Shown here one piece after another: positions 1 to 10,673 of a stretch of DNA of 64,000 bases (the first letter of the stretch is position 1; each line of letters begins with the position of its first letter). Origin of the DNA: Nereocystis luetkeana (Eukaryota > Sar > Phaeophyceae > Laminariales > Laminariaceae). The stretch is taken from the NCBI GenBank assembly GCA_031213475.1, contig JARUPZ010000012.1, positions 6,422,878 through 6,486,877 on the forward strand. The letters run 5' to 3'. The position numbers were made by a program, and so were the translations under genes. A model generated the notes under the pieces. It was given only the letters and a program-made list of their open reading frames with translations, ran no database searches and was not told the DNA's origin.

Positions 1-1139
1 GTACTGGTGCAGAATAGTGTTTCCCACGGGCTGCCCAAATGAGCGACGACGTATTTCGATACTGCCAGGCAGGGGGGGGGGCATCCCATGGTTGGTGCTG
101 CTTGGGCAATCGAGGCGACAGGTACACCCATGCACACCTGTGCCATTTCTGTCTAGTAGTCCTATGCGGCGGTGATCAGATCTCCCCGATCAGAACGCCC
201 GGTGTTCCCTAACACAATCGTCCACCATCGGCTACACGTATCGGGGGCGCACCCGATGTCGCAAAAGTCTGACGATGCAAGATTTTTACGGCGGGAAAGC
301 ACTGACTCAAAATGGCGCTGGGGGGGGAGCGCACATTGGTCAGTAATTTTCGACAACTTTTCAGCCCGGGTGGGTGCAAGTGTTTGCCGAGGGTCGATTC
401 GCTTTTCTCTCCCCGCCGCGAGTACAGGGGGTTCGAGCAGACTCCGTCCCAAAACAAAGAAAGGCTGAGACACCCTTCGCCCGATACTGGATTTGGGTAT
501 CATCGATCACTTGAGAACTCGTTATATGGCCAAAACAACCGTTGAACACGCTATAAAAGTGAGATTGCTTCGGGCACGCTTGGGCATGGGTTCGCGGATT
601 ATATTACCTACCGTAGATCGACCCAATACTATTTTACACGCGATTATAAGAACTGCGAGAGCACTAAAAAAAAATCCATCGTGGCCTGCGAACTGCCAAC
701 GAACGCTGCCCGGGGGTGACTAGCACTGGCGTTTTACTTCTTAGTGTTATTTACCACCATGTTGTCACTGCAATAGCCTGAGCTCATATATCCTACAGTA
801 CAATATGCTTACGTACATTTCTACCTCACCAACTACAAGAGTGCTTGCTGTTCATGTTCGTATTATAAAGGTTAAGCCCATGTCCTCGAGTCTACGGAAA
901 TTCTTCTTCGTGATCTAAAGGACCAGACACATGACTGAATTTCTCTTCCTGATGCCCCCAACGTCTCTCGTCAAGGATAGCTGTCGTCTTAAAGCCACAA
1001 GCTCCAGAACGCCTACTGAACGACTCCATTTCTCCAAGTCTAGCATGAGTGTCTCGACGAAGCACACAATCTATATAATAAAATCCCCCTTGATGGGCAT
1101 CGCTGCGCGCCCATAAGGTGCACGATCGCTTGAAACGCC
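1..1139. other. Intergenic, no gene recognised
   Basis: No exon with convincing coding character or splice-site support was seen on either strand. The short open frames here overlap one another and have no recognisable protein features. A G-run lies near 70-80. The stretch lies downstream of the minus-strand ORF that ends at 1140, so it may hold its 3' UTR. Confidence 0.4.
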
Positions 1140-2207
1140 TCACTCTACGCTTGCTGCAGACGCCGCAATCCGGCCATGAAGATGGTCGTCGTTGAGCAAA
1201 ACATCCGAAAACGAGGAGCTGGCCGACAACCCCACAGTCGTTGTAGACGCCGAACCGTAGCCGGCGGCGTTGGCACTAGCGCCGTGCTGCTGCCAAGCCC
1301 CACCCGGAAGCTTCATCCCGTCGAGCGCACCCCCCGGAAGGGTAGTGGAAAACACGGAAGCGGGTGGGGGAGAACCACATAGGTTTCGCTCCTTTTTGGC
1401 CGTCGCTGATCCTGATCTCCGCGCATCGGTAGCTACGTACGCATTTGTACCCGCGCTTGTTTTTTTTCCACCCCCTTGGCTTAGAAAATCTCCCGCTTCC
1501 GCCATCGCTGTCATCGCGAGGGACGGCGCGTCAATTTCTGATGCGGTCACGGGCCTCCTCGAATTTTTGCGAACTGCGGGGGAGATCGTGATCGGTTTCG
1601 ATAAAGCGACCGCGTTTCGCCCCGTCTTGTCGCCGACGGTCTGCCGATCGCCATCGCGACCCGCTGCCACCCTCGACCTTTCCCCGTGCGGTTTGTGGTG
1701 CCGATTGTACTTTTCGTCATCGTCGCTCCCGCTGGAGTATCCTCTGGTGATGGGAGCGATGGCGAGCTGATGGATAGGACAGGGGCTGCCACCGCCGTCG
1801 CGCGACGAGTTGCCGCCCGCGTGCCTCTTGCTAGAAACACCTTTTGCGTCACCGCTACCGTGCACCACGCGCCGACTTTGCACGCGCCCTGCCCCCTTGC
1901 CGCCGATCAAAGTTCGAACGCTGCTGCTGCCGCTGCCTCCGCCGGCGCTTCGACCCCCGCAGTCACCGCTACGACCACCACCACCACCACCACCACCACC
2001 ACCAATGTCGGGACCCTGACGCCCGCTGCTGGCGTCAGTGGTGCCTTTCCCGCGGTCGGAGGCTTGGGGCATCCAGGTCCAGCTGTGCCCCCTGCTGACG
2101 CCATTCTCTTCGTCGTCACTGTCGCCGTCCCTGCGGGAGGGCGAGCCGAGCCCGAGAGAGTTGCTTCCTGCCGTCACGGCCTCGTCGGAACTGCTGGTGC
2201 CTGACAT
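1140..2207 (-). CDS. Ser/Gly-rich low-complexity hypothetical protein
   Basis: An uninterrupted minus-strand frame of 355 residues from the first ATG at 2207 to a TGA at 1140-1142. The frame is open further upstream to 2330, but only from a non-ATG codon, so 2207 is preferred. The product starts MSGTSSSDEAVTAGS, is rich in Ser, Gly, Asp and Arg, and has a run of about ten glycines near residues 70-80 encoded by a CCA-type trinucleotide repeat on the plus strand. It looks disordered: no membrane segment, signal peptide or known domain. It could be a complete single-exon gene or one exon of a longer gene. Length and an Asp/Glu/Ser-rich N-terminus favour real coding, but the composition bias also keeps competing frames open. 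Function unknown. Confidence 0.45.
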   Translation of the reverse strand: MSGTSSSDEAVTAGSNSLGLGSPSRRDGDSDDEENGVSRGHSWTWMPQASDRGKGTTDASSGRQGPDIGGGGGGGGGGRSGDCGGRSAGGGSGSSSVRTLIGGKGAGRVQSRRVVHGSGDAKGVSSKRHAGGNSSRDGGGSPCPIHQLAIAPITRGYSSGSDDDEKYNRHHKPHGERSRVAAGRDGDRQTVGDKTGRNAVALSKPITISPAVRKNSRRPVTASEIDAPSLAMTAMAEAGDFLSQGGGKKTSAGTNAYVATDARRSGSATAKKERNLCGSPPPASVFSTTLPGGALDGMKLPGGAWQQHGASANAAGYGSASTTTVGLSASSSFSDVLLNDDHLHGRIAASAASVE

Positions 2208-2454
2208 GTCGACGCTCTTTTTGTTTGCCACCGGCGATGGTGTTGGTAGCGCGGCGTTGGTATGACGGTGCCGGCGTGCCCGAAACGGCGAGGGGGGAGA
2301 GGGGTGGGAAGAACGGAAGAGCGATACCAATTTGAACCAGAGTTAAAACTTGCGTAGGGTAGAGGTGGTCGTGTTGCCAATGCGTGGAATGTGGTGAGTG
2401 TTGGGCATATCGGGTAGCAAGAACACATGTAATCGCACAGAAAATTGAACGCAA

Positions 2455-2790
2455 TCAATCTAAGAGACACGATGTATTCGCGCGGCGATTCGGGGTAAAT
2501 ATCAATGCAATAAGCTCAGAATTACCGATCGCAGCCTCCGCAGTAATTTCGCGGTTTTGAAATAACTTGTGAGCGTATTCAAGCCCGATAGTTTCCCTCA
2601 CGTCAGCAGAGCTTCTGTCCTCACTTCGGCAAACAGTACGTAAGGCTCCGGTCTCGTCGTCGCTATCCTCGCCTTCTATGGCGTTTCGCAAAGCCACTGC
2701 AAGCCGCCTTCGCCCGGTAGAAGTTTCACTAATAAAAAAACGAGTCAAGGCAGACGGTGGGATTAGGCGAATGGTCACGTTTTCAGGCAA
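2455..2790 (-). CDS. Possible exon or short ORF, unknown product
   Basis: A minus-strand frame of 111 residues with a mixed, protein-like composition, including an acidic EGEDSDDETG stretch. It lies between the Ser/Gly-rich ORF and the Rab-like gene on the same strand. It has no recognised domain and no clear splice partner, so it may be chance. The 2208-3406 interval otherwise shows nothing I can support. Confidence 0.2.
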   Translation of the reverse strand: MPENVTIRLIPPSALTRFFISETSTGRRRLAVALRNAIEGEDSDDETGALRTVCRSEDRSSADVRETIGLEYAHKLFQNREITAEAAIGNSELIALIFTPNRRANTSCLLD

Positions 2791-3406
2791 AAGCTCACAA
2801 GAGCATGATCTCGCTTTTCACAGTCGAGGGTGAAGATAAGAGGCATACTCCAACGGAGAACAACTACAACCGGACCTTGGTCGCCCCTTAGGGTCCAGGA
2901 GCGCAAACATGGTTGCAGCACAGCACAGCGCCCGCCGGTTCGCGCCCTCCTGGGCTCCGGACGAGCACCAGCCCCAAGACGCGAAAGGTAGATCTCGAGT
3001 TGAAGGAGGGAGATTTTTCCCCGCGCCCTGGAGCAATCTGTTAAAGACATAATTTTATCACGTTGTTTATCACGTTCAGGAGTACGTAGCAACTGACGCG
3101 TGGACGTTTTTCCTCGTATGGAAACTTATTGAAAAGGTAGTGTTCCTTGCCGAGAACCCCCGGAAAACTGAAGTCGCCGTGTCGGTTGCCATTCGAAAAG
3201 AGAAGAAAAACATAACTGAAATCCAAGCCAAGCTTGTCCACTCTAATACAGTAGGTGCGCCGAAAATCTCAAGCCAACTCAGCAACGCCAGGCACTTTTC
3301 CGGAATACTTCAGCATTATTTTTGGAGCTCAGCTTGATGTGGCGCAGGTTATTTTGGTCAGCGCGACGAAACTAGGCAGGATAACGACGCAAGCGTTCAG
3401 CCTCGG

Positions 3407-6400
3407 TTACCTGTCGCTCTCTTTCCCTGTTTGTGGCTGTTCTCCTTCCTTGGCATACTTCCGGTGGTGGAGGACTTCGCGCATGAGGGCCAGCACCGCG
3501 AGGTCGACGTTTGCGCCGTTTTTCGCGCTGGTCTCGAAGACTTGAGAGTCCATCGCGTCCGCAAACCGCTGCCGGTGGGGTATTTACGACAACACGCAGG
3601 GTGCGCGACGTTCAAAAGTGCACGAATGCGAGGGTCGAGGACTAACAGCGGAAACGGCTCATATCAAACAAAAAAAACATTGGTGCGCTCTTGCGGCAAT
3701 ACAAGTATTGCCAAAAACGAGCGACTACGATTCACACCAACATCAAAGCGGATCGTGGTAGGACTATTACGGGGGACCATAGTTGACAGGACCGAATATT
3801 GTGAGTAAAAATGGTTTAATATATAGGTTTTTATGTATATCATAGGTCCTGTTAACTATGGCCCCCCGTAATAGGACCACTACCAAACCAGGTTTGTTTG
3901 GTTTTATGTATCGCTGGTCGCTATGCATGGCGGTAGTTTTTTTGGGGGGTAAGGCGGCGCCGATTTTGAGGTGCGTCGTAGCAAGAGCGGGACAAAACGA
4001 ATGAGCCGTCCTATCGTAAGGGGTTGCCAATGGGGATTGCGCTTTTAAGCCCAAACTTTTCCCACTGACGGGGCTATCCTCAACTCTCAAACTACCTAAT
4101 ACCTTTGCGCTATCTTATCTTAGGATCTGTTGAGCAACCTTGCAATAATATTCGTTAGGTACCGAGCCCCTGTGAGTTTTGCTTGTGTGCGTATCGGGGT
4201 TAGCTTACGATGAATTCCCCTAAAAAGTCGACTGTTGAGTGAAGGTTTATAGAGCTCTTGATACGAGAAGTCTCACGATATTTAGGTGCTACCCTTTACC
4301 GTGGTACGCGTCGAAACGTTCTGGCCGTGTGGCAGGCAGCGCCCTCACCTTTGCTTCCTTCTGAGATACTTCTCTTTCCTCGATACCATGAGGGCCGCAG
4401 CAGTCGGCCTTGTTACCCGCGAGCAGGATTCGGCACTTCTTTGGCATGTGCTTGTCTAGGTAAGGCGCCCAGGTGGATACCAGGTCTCGAAGCGATTCCT
4501 GTTGGAGGGGGCAGTGCAGCACATGAAAATACGATTACACAGTAGTACGCGACACCACTTAAGAGTCTGTTATCACAAGTTTTGGGACAGCTTCAAGCTC
4601 TTTTGGGAGGCGGATGTGAGCCACAATTGTTTCGGTGTCAGTACGTGTTTGTCTCATGTTTCGTGCTAACATCGAGCAAAAACAATCGAAGTGTCCCAAA
4701 TTTCTATTCAACCTGCTGTCGCGCACTGTGTGTACAGTGCTCGTGTTCGACGGGTTTTTGTCAGGAAACATTTGGTTCGTAGCTGGCGCTCTGATGGACT
4801 ATGGAGCAAGCGAGGCCGATCGTACATGGTTGACTCTTGACAACGGCGCCGGGAAAACAAGTGCGCTATGTCCCTTGTTCGACCAGGGTGGCAGGAAAAA
4901 AGCGCGGCGCTCGCCTCTAGGCGCGGCGACAAAACGGACAGCGTATAATGCCAAGCGTTCCTTGCACTATCATAGTACGTTGCTTCGCACTGCGCAACAC
5001 GAATATTCGTACTATTGTACAGCAATGGATATTTTCTGAGAACATTTCCTGATCTTGATGCGAGAGCTTGGACCTCGGAGAACTAGCTCGACGCTGGAGG
5101 CAACGCTGTACTTGTGCCCCGCGTACCTTCCGAGTGACGTCAAAGCACAACACGATCCCATCCGCGCCTCGGAGGTAGTGCGACACTACGCTCCGGTACG
5201 TCTCGCTCCCGCCGGTGTCCCACTGTTTGCAACGAAATGTTTGGTTGGAGAGAAATTACATCAAAAACCGGATGTAGGTGGAGAAGGGAAGTCAGACTCC
5301 ATGGGTATCGTATTGTAGGTTTCTTTGTTTTTGTTTGTGATCCCCCTAGGTTTTTTTCTTCCTTTTTCTGGGAATGCTCGTCGGTGCTTGACGTTGAGGC
5401 GCATGCTGCAACGAATGACAAGCATATCAATATTGACAGCATGTTCTGCTCTGCTCGATTTCTGAGAGGAGGTTGTCGAACGAAAAATGAGACAAAAAAA
5501 GCGAACAGAAAGAACAAACACCATCAGAGGATTTTTTTAACGACGGCTTCGAACATGCGGCGACAATACGACGCAGTAAGGCGATGCTAAACAGTCTGAT
5601 GATGGAATGACGTATCCAACATATATATACTCCGGTATAAAATAAGATAATCAGTACGCAGGTACACTTGTTCGTAGTGAGTTCACTTCAAATGCTACAG
5701 TAGATACGTGCTGACCCCAACGCCCACAATTCAACATCTGCGCCAAGCAGTGGGAAGCAAGAGAGGGGGGGAGCACGTGATGATTTTTTTCCACGAGTTA
5801 AAAAAAGAATCCTATTTTCTACACGTAGTGAAGCCAAGTGCTCAATGCCCCCAAAACGGGAGTGTAGAGGTAAATACAGGATTGAGAGTGTTTGATGCGA
5901 CGTTCGCACGAAACGTAAGAAAACACTGCCACTGCTGCTACTGTTGTTGCTGCTACTGTTGTTGCTGCTGCTGTTGTTGCAGTACGACGGAGCATCGTTC
6001 AATAAGAAGGTGCTGCCCATATATCTGCCTACCCCTGCCGGTATGACTGTCGAGTTATGTTGGGCTTCGACATCCCGTCCTCACCATCTGGAGACGCACT
6101 CGATGGTCTGTCATCTCCACTGTCTTGCAACCAAAGTCCACTCCCAACGTTCTGCCAAGAGAGAGGATGGGAACACGTTAGTGTGGCACAAAGTGACGTT
6201 TGTTCATGTATCTCGTGGCAAAATCAACGCCCACGTACGTGTACAATAAATGCCCTATTAACCCTTTTAGTACTGCAGTCCCGTTTTGGGGACACACTAC
6301 TTAGATTTTGAGTGTTTTATCTCAGAACGGGACTGCAGTCCTAAAGGGGTTAACACCACTCTGGACAAAAATTTAAGAGCCGTTCGGTATTTCTATAAAG

Positions 6401-8148
6401 GGCAAAGAGTGCTTCCATTTCTGCCCATAGTGGTATGTCTTATTGGTATTTTATTATGCTGTGAGCTAGATGCTTGTTCGATTCGCGATCGATGGTATTA
6501 ATATTACGGGGGGCCATAGTTAATAGGACCTATGATACGCACAAAAACCTATATATATACCTATTTTTACTAACAATATTGGTCCTATTTAATGTGGCTC
6601 CCCGTAATAGTGTCAAAATAAACCGGATGAACTCGTGGTACAGTGCCAGGAAGGCAACAGGGCTTAGAAACAAACCGTTCCAACGACTCGAAAAGAAGAC
6701 TGCCAGGTACGTACTCTAATTCCAAGTGCTCCGTGTCACCACAACGGGGGTGCGGGGGAAACGAAAGATGTTTGGCGCGACGTTTGCATGAAACACAAGA
6801 AAACATTTTTAGGTACTGATTTTACTCTACTGTAGTTCAGGAGACACCCTGCCTCACACAAGAGTAAAAACAAGAGTCAACACTTCAGCCTGACCCAAAA
6901 TAAGAGTTTCTTAACCCCTTTGGAACCGCACCCCCCTTTTTTTCTTACTTTTTTTTTTACAGCTAATTACCTGAAAATAGTGTGGGATCACTTTTGAAGG
7001 TGGTATCGCGTATTTTTGCTATGCTTAAACCGGTATGGATGCGCAGCAGGGGCATGGTATTGATCGTTCGTGGCGCAGTTAGTTAGTGCCGCTTGCTCGC
7101 CTCGTATAGTCCTGCTGTCCAGCCTCGTCGTAGTATCCACCAAGAAATCGACGCAACAGGCACGTTTTTCCGGTGTCGCAAGAACCGATAAGCACCAGCC
7201 GGACGACCTGGTTGCTGCTCCGTCGAGACATCGCGCATCACAGCAGGGGCAACCCGTGGATGAAACAGAAACCAGCAAAATAATTTATACAAGCGAGTGA
7301 TGCACGCGGCGAGGGGGGGGTCGATGGTACTGATATGTTTACATGCGCATTCGTCGGTCGTTCGTAGAGTATATATGCCACGTCATGCGCCTCCACCCCA
7401 GCATACGATCCGATACGAAGTCAGCGGCGATTGCTCTTGTCTCACGTCCACTGGTGCTTCTTGGAGAAGTGTTACTCCGGGCTACCTGGTGCCATCTACG
7501 TACTGCTTGAAAAATATTTTTACTACGTACGTAACTACTATCAATACGAGTTTTTAGGGGGGACCATATTAAATAGGACCTACGGTACACACAAAAACCT
7601 ATATATTCCCTGTTCTTACCAACAGTATTTGGTCATATTTACTATGGTCCCCCGTAACAAGAGCTCTGCATACCTGGTACTACTATTAATAAACTGCACG
7701 TATGTATGGTATGATCCATATCAGGTATGTACGAGTACTGGTATGAAATAGACTGTCGCCAGGTATTCATTGATTATACATGTGCATCCCTACATTCCGG
7801 CCATGACCCGCGAGACAACCAAGGACCCTACCTGGTACGGAGCTTCGGAAGATAGTGGGTTGAGAAAATGACATCGACTCCTACACATACAGCGGGACAG
7901 TCAGTGCCATCAATGCCATACGAAGCACTGCAGTAGGTGCCTTACATGTCTCCCGCAGGTTCTCGCAGATGAGACGGTGGTCGACGCAACTTGGAAGAAG
8001 ACCCGCTCTCGAGCTCGTCGTACGAAGATGTCGGGAGGAGCTTCGACTTGTCGCCGCCCCTTGCATCGCGCGACACCTTTGTGCCACCCTTTGTTCTCCA
8101 CGACGGGCAGGGGCAGCAGGACGTGCAGCAGCTGGTGGCCTGTCCCAT
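3407..8148 (-). CDS. Rab-like small GTPase, N-terminally lipidated type
   Basis: Six exons on the minus strand: 8148-7946, 7214-7101, 6151-6085, 5222-5127, 4498-4349 and 3568-3407. Phases agree at every junction and give 263 residues. Exon 1 starts in a strong ATG context (GCCATGG) and encodes MGQATSCCTSCC, the Gly2 plus cysteine pattern of N-myristoylated, palmitoylated proteins. The GTPase core follows: P-loop GSCDTGKT (78-85), switch I TLGVDF (107-112), switch II WDTGGSE (129-135), then YLRGADGIVLCFDVT, NKAD (189-192) and ETSAK (222-226). The last exon ends KESDR then TAA, with no C-terminal cysteines. N-terminal lipidation without C-terminal prenylation is the arrangement known from ARA6/RabF1-type Rabs. 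The Gln of the usual DTAGQ is Ser here. Intron 2 uses a GC donor. If exon 1 is not joined, the alternative start is the ATG at 7231. A GTAACC donor overlaps the stop, so an unseen further exon cannot be excluded. Inferred role: membrane trafficking. Confidence 0.8.
3767..3871. mobile_element. TA-site MITE (family 1), intact copy
   Basis: Terminal inverted repeats of about 27 bp beginning TTACGGGGGACCATAGTT, flanked by TA on both sides (3765-3766 and 3872-3873). The ~105-bp length and TA duplication resemble Tc1/mariner-derived non-autonomous elements. It sits in the last intron of the Rab-like gene. Confidence 0.85.
5936..5984. repeat. CTG/TTG microsatellite
   Basis: A run of CTGTTG-type triplets inside intron 3 of the Rab-like gene. 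It produces spurious Cys- and Leu-rich open frames on the plus strand. Confidence 0.8.
6258..6353. mobile_element. TTAA-site MITE (family 2), intact copy
   Basis: Begins TTAACCCTTTTAG and ends CTAAAGGGGTTAA, with internal inverted arms containing CTGCAGTCCCGTTTTGGGG. The TTAA flanks and CCCTTT ends match the target-site and terminal pattern of piggyBac-type elements. Located in intron 2 of the Rab-like gene. Confidence 0.8.
6354..6434. mobile_element. Family 3 palindromic MITE, diverged copy
   Basis: Starts CACTCTGG and ends at the inverse CATAGTGGT, with a weakly palindromic interior. It directly abuts the family 2 element ending at 6353. Confidence 0.5.
6504..6607. mobile_element. TA-site MITE (family 1), intact copy
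   Basis: Same ends as the copy at 3767, flanked by TA at 6502-6503 and 6608-6609. It is the third element in the same intron of the Rab-like gene. Confidence 0.85.
7553..7657. mobile_element. TA-site MITE (family 1), diverged copy
   Basis: Both inverted arms (GGGGGACCATA and TATGGTCCCCCGTAA) are present but the outer left end has decayed. It lies in intron 1 of the Rab-like gene. Confidence 0.75.
7946..8148 (-). other. First exon of the Rab-like gene: acylation signal
   Basis: Encodes 67 residues ending in phase 2 at a GTAAGG donor. The next exon accepts phase 2 at a CAG/C acceptor (7214), giving an Ile codon across the junction. Residues 2-14 contain Gly2, Ser6 and five cysteines, fitting N-myristoylation followed by palmitoylation. 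The rest is a basic, Ser-rich linker. Its joining to the GTPase core is inferred from gene order, phase and intron length (731 bp), not from transcript data. Confidence 0.6.
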
Positions 8149-10673
8149 GGCGATTGTAGAGGCTGCAGTGTCTCTGGCGCTGCGGCGGCGTCCGATCGGA
8201 TCGGTGCGCGCTCGGTGCGCGGCGCATCGACGAGAGCAGAGGAAAATGAATAATTTCGCCGCATTTCGACGGTTACAGGGAGGGGGCGGGTCGAATAGCC
8301 AACCATTATACTTGATCGAACTGCGAACGAGTATATACGAGTATGTACATACACACCGGCGGCCATACTCTGATCTACAAGTATAGGTATCTCGCAACCA
8401 CTGGCATAGATAGGGAGCATACCACTCTTACAAGCACAAACCTCGGTTCCACAAAATGATACAACAGGAAATTAATCCAATGAATCGTCTGTGCAGCGCT
8501 CCAGACAGCAAGCGTCGCCGATACATATACCAGTAGCAAAACACGTGCATGTGGTATGCGCGGAAATCTGAATGTGGATCGACCGACGGTTGGTGATATG
8601 CACATGCGAAGCTCCAGCTATTACGAGTAGCTGTAATACCTGTTCGAAATTATGCAGGCGATACGCGTATGATGTAGGCCTGCACAGCAGTAATTCGTGC
8701 ACTACGGGGCTAAAAGTAGAACATAAAAAGGCGATGTGACAATTGACAGGGGATGCAGAGGAGTCCCGTCATTGCATGTGTGTACCTACCTGGTGTGACT
8801 CTCTACACGTCGAGGCTGCCTGCCTGCGCTTCCGGCGTATTTTTCAACATTTCAAGAGTATCTTGAAAGATAGCTGAGAGGGGGGTAGGTATTGAGATTC
8901 GCATCAAAGTGGAGGGTTGATAGAAAATGTAATGTAGAGCCAAATAAATGGCATTGGTCTGATTTTCCCTAGGTGTTTTGTTTTTTTATGGTTGGATGGT
9001 GGTATAGTACGACCGTACGCTGCTGTGTTGCTGCTGTTGTTGCTGCTGTCGAGTTTTGCGTGCGGAGGATCTGCCCTACCTGTAGGACGAATCTTGTTGT
9101 ATGCATATACTCACTGCTGTACGTAACAAACAGGTATATAGCATCGTGAGTTTTGTTGCTAATTATACCCCGAAAAAATAATGAACCGTGACGACACCAA
9201 CCCGCTCATGCCAAAAGCTGGACTCTACTACTGCTGCAGTACGCATACGAGGTACGAGTATCAGTGCAATGCGTTCTCTTAGCCGTCGTTTAAGTCGCTG
9301 AGGCCATCGTTTCAGGTCGTTTGCATCAAACACGCTTGATTATGGATCAACAGAGATTTATGCGAGATCCGCTGTCCACAGCAGTATGCACGTGAGGGTT
9401 TCAATTTTGACCTTGTTCGAGTAAGTACTATTTGAGCACTATTGTTAGTGGTTTGCGGAACGACGACGAACCGCATGTGTGTTGAAGAAGGCAGCTCGGA
9501 TTGAGAGGCAGCGAGCGGACAGTACAACTAGCGGCGAACCACTCTGGCCCTGTTGCCGAGCTTTGGGTGGGACCAAAAATACCACTGTTACAAGAAGTAC
9601 ACTTTCAGACATCGGACAGCAGATCTATATACTGTACTGTGGTTCAGGTGGTTTCTGATCTGTGGGATTTACTGTACGTAGCTCATGTTGCCGGCGAGGA
9701 GCCTTATGATCTGCACGATCTAGCACATGGTTCCTGGGTTGGATCTGTAGTATACCTCCTGCGCTACATCTCCTAACGGCGGATATGGATCTACTGACAG
9801 GTGATCTACAGCACATCGTTATCTGTCCGGTATGCGTGTGCCGTGCAGAGACAAACATGGCACAGCACTACCAATGCGGAAAGCAGCGTCCGTCTTCATT
9901 CCGGTTGTGGGTACAGTAACTTCTTCTATACAGAAGGGTTGCACATAGTGACATGGAGGCGAAACGATTTCCCCTTGTGTGCAGCCCACCCCTCCCCCCC
10001 CAACTCGCGGAAAAAAACGGGCCCGAAACATCCCAGGTAGTTGCCTCACTTTTTTTAACCCCCGCCAGCGGGCTCTATGCCGTTGTCAGCTGACAGCTGA
10101 CACAGTTGGTGTACTGACAACGATCACACAATGACTAAAAACTGCCTAATGAGTATACGCGAGCGAGTGGTTTATTGCCTGCACTCTCAGACTTCGAGAC
10201 CGCACGCGGAACGTGGATGCCACGATACTCGGCAAGATGGTACGCCTCTGAAGGGTGGAACCAGCGGTCGACGCGAGCACGTGTCGTGCACCTACCTACC
10301 TGACGGACACACAATTAACATTTGCAACTCGTACTACTGCTGAGTTTGTTTTTGCGTAGTCGCCACTTTTACTTGGAACTCAAACAATCAATGTCCCGCC
10401 ACACTTTTTGACGGGCCCATAGGCTTGGAAAATACCGAATACCTACTGTACACTCTTGTCGTGCTCAAATACTTGTAACTTCGCAGTGTATTTGCAGTAT
10501 TAGCTTCGCGCAAAAAAATACTACTTACGTACCTGGTAAGTAAGTTGAAGCAGCAACTCTCCTTACCGCATCGTACACGCTTGAAACACGACACAGACAT
10601 TTCGGACACGCACCGCGACTACTTGTGGTTGGGACATTATTGTACACTTCACTCCCCCCATATAGACGGGGCT
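8149..10673. other. Intergenic between two minus-strand genes
   Basis: No exon could be supported. This is the upstream region of the Rab-like gene and downstream region of the coiled-coil gene. It contains several copies of the TACCTGGTA-type motif and GATCT-rich short palindromes around 9620-9800, otherwise nothing recognised. Confidence 0.4.

Noticed and set aside
162-549. Overlapping short frames on both strands
   Set aside because: No domain, splice signal or codon pattern favours any of them.
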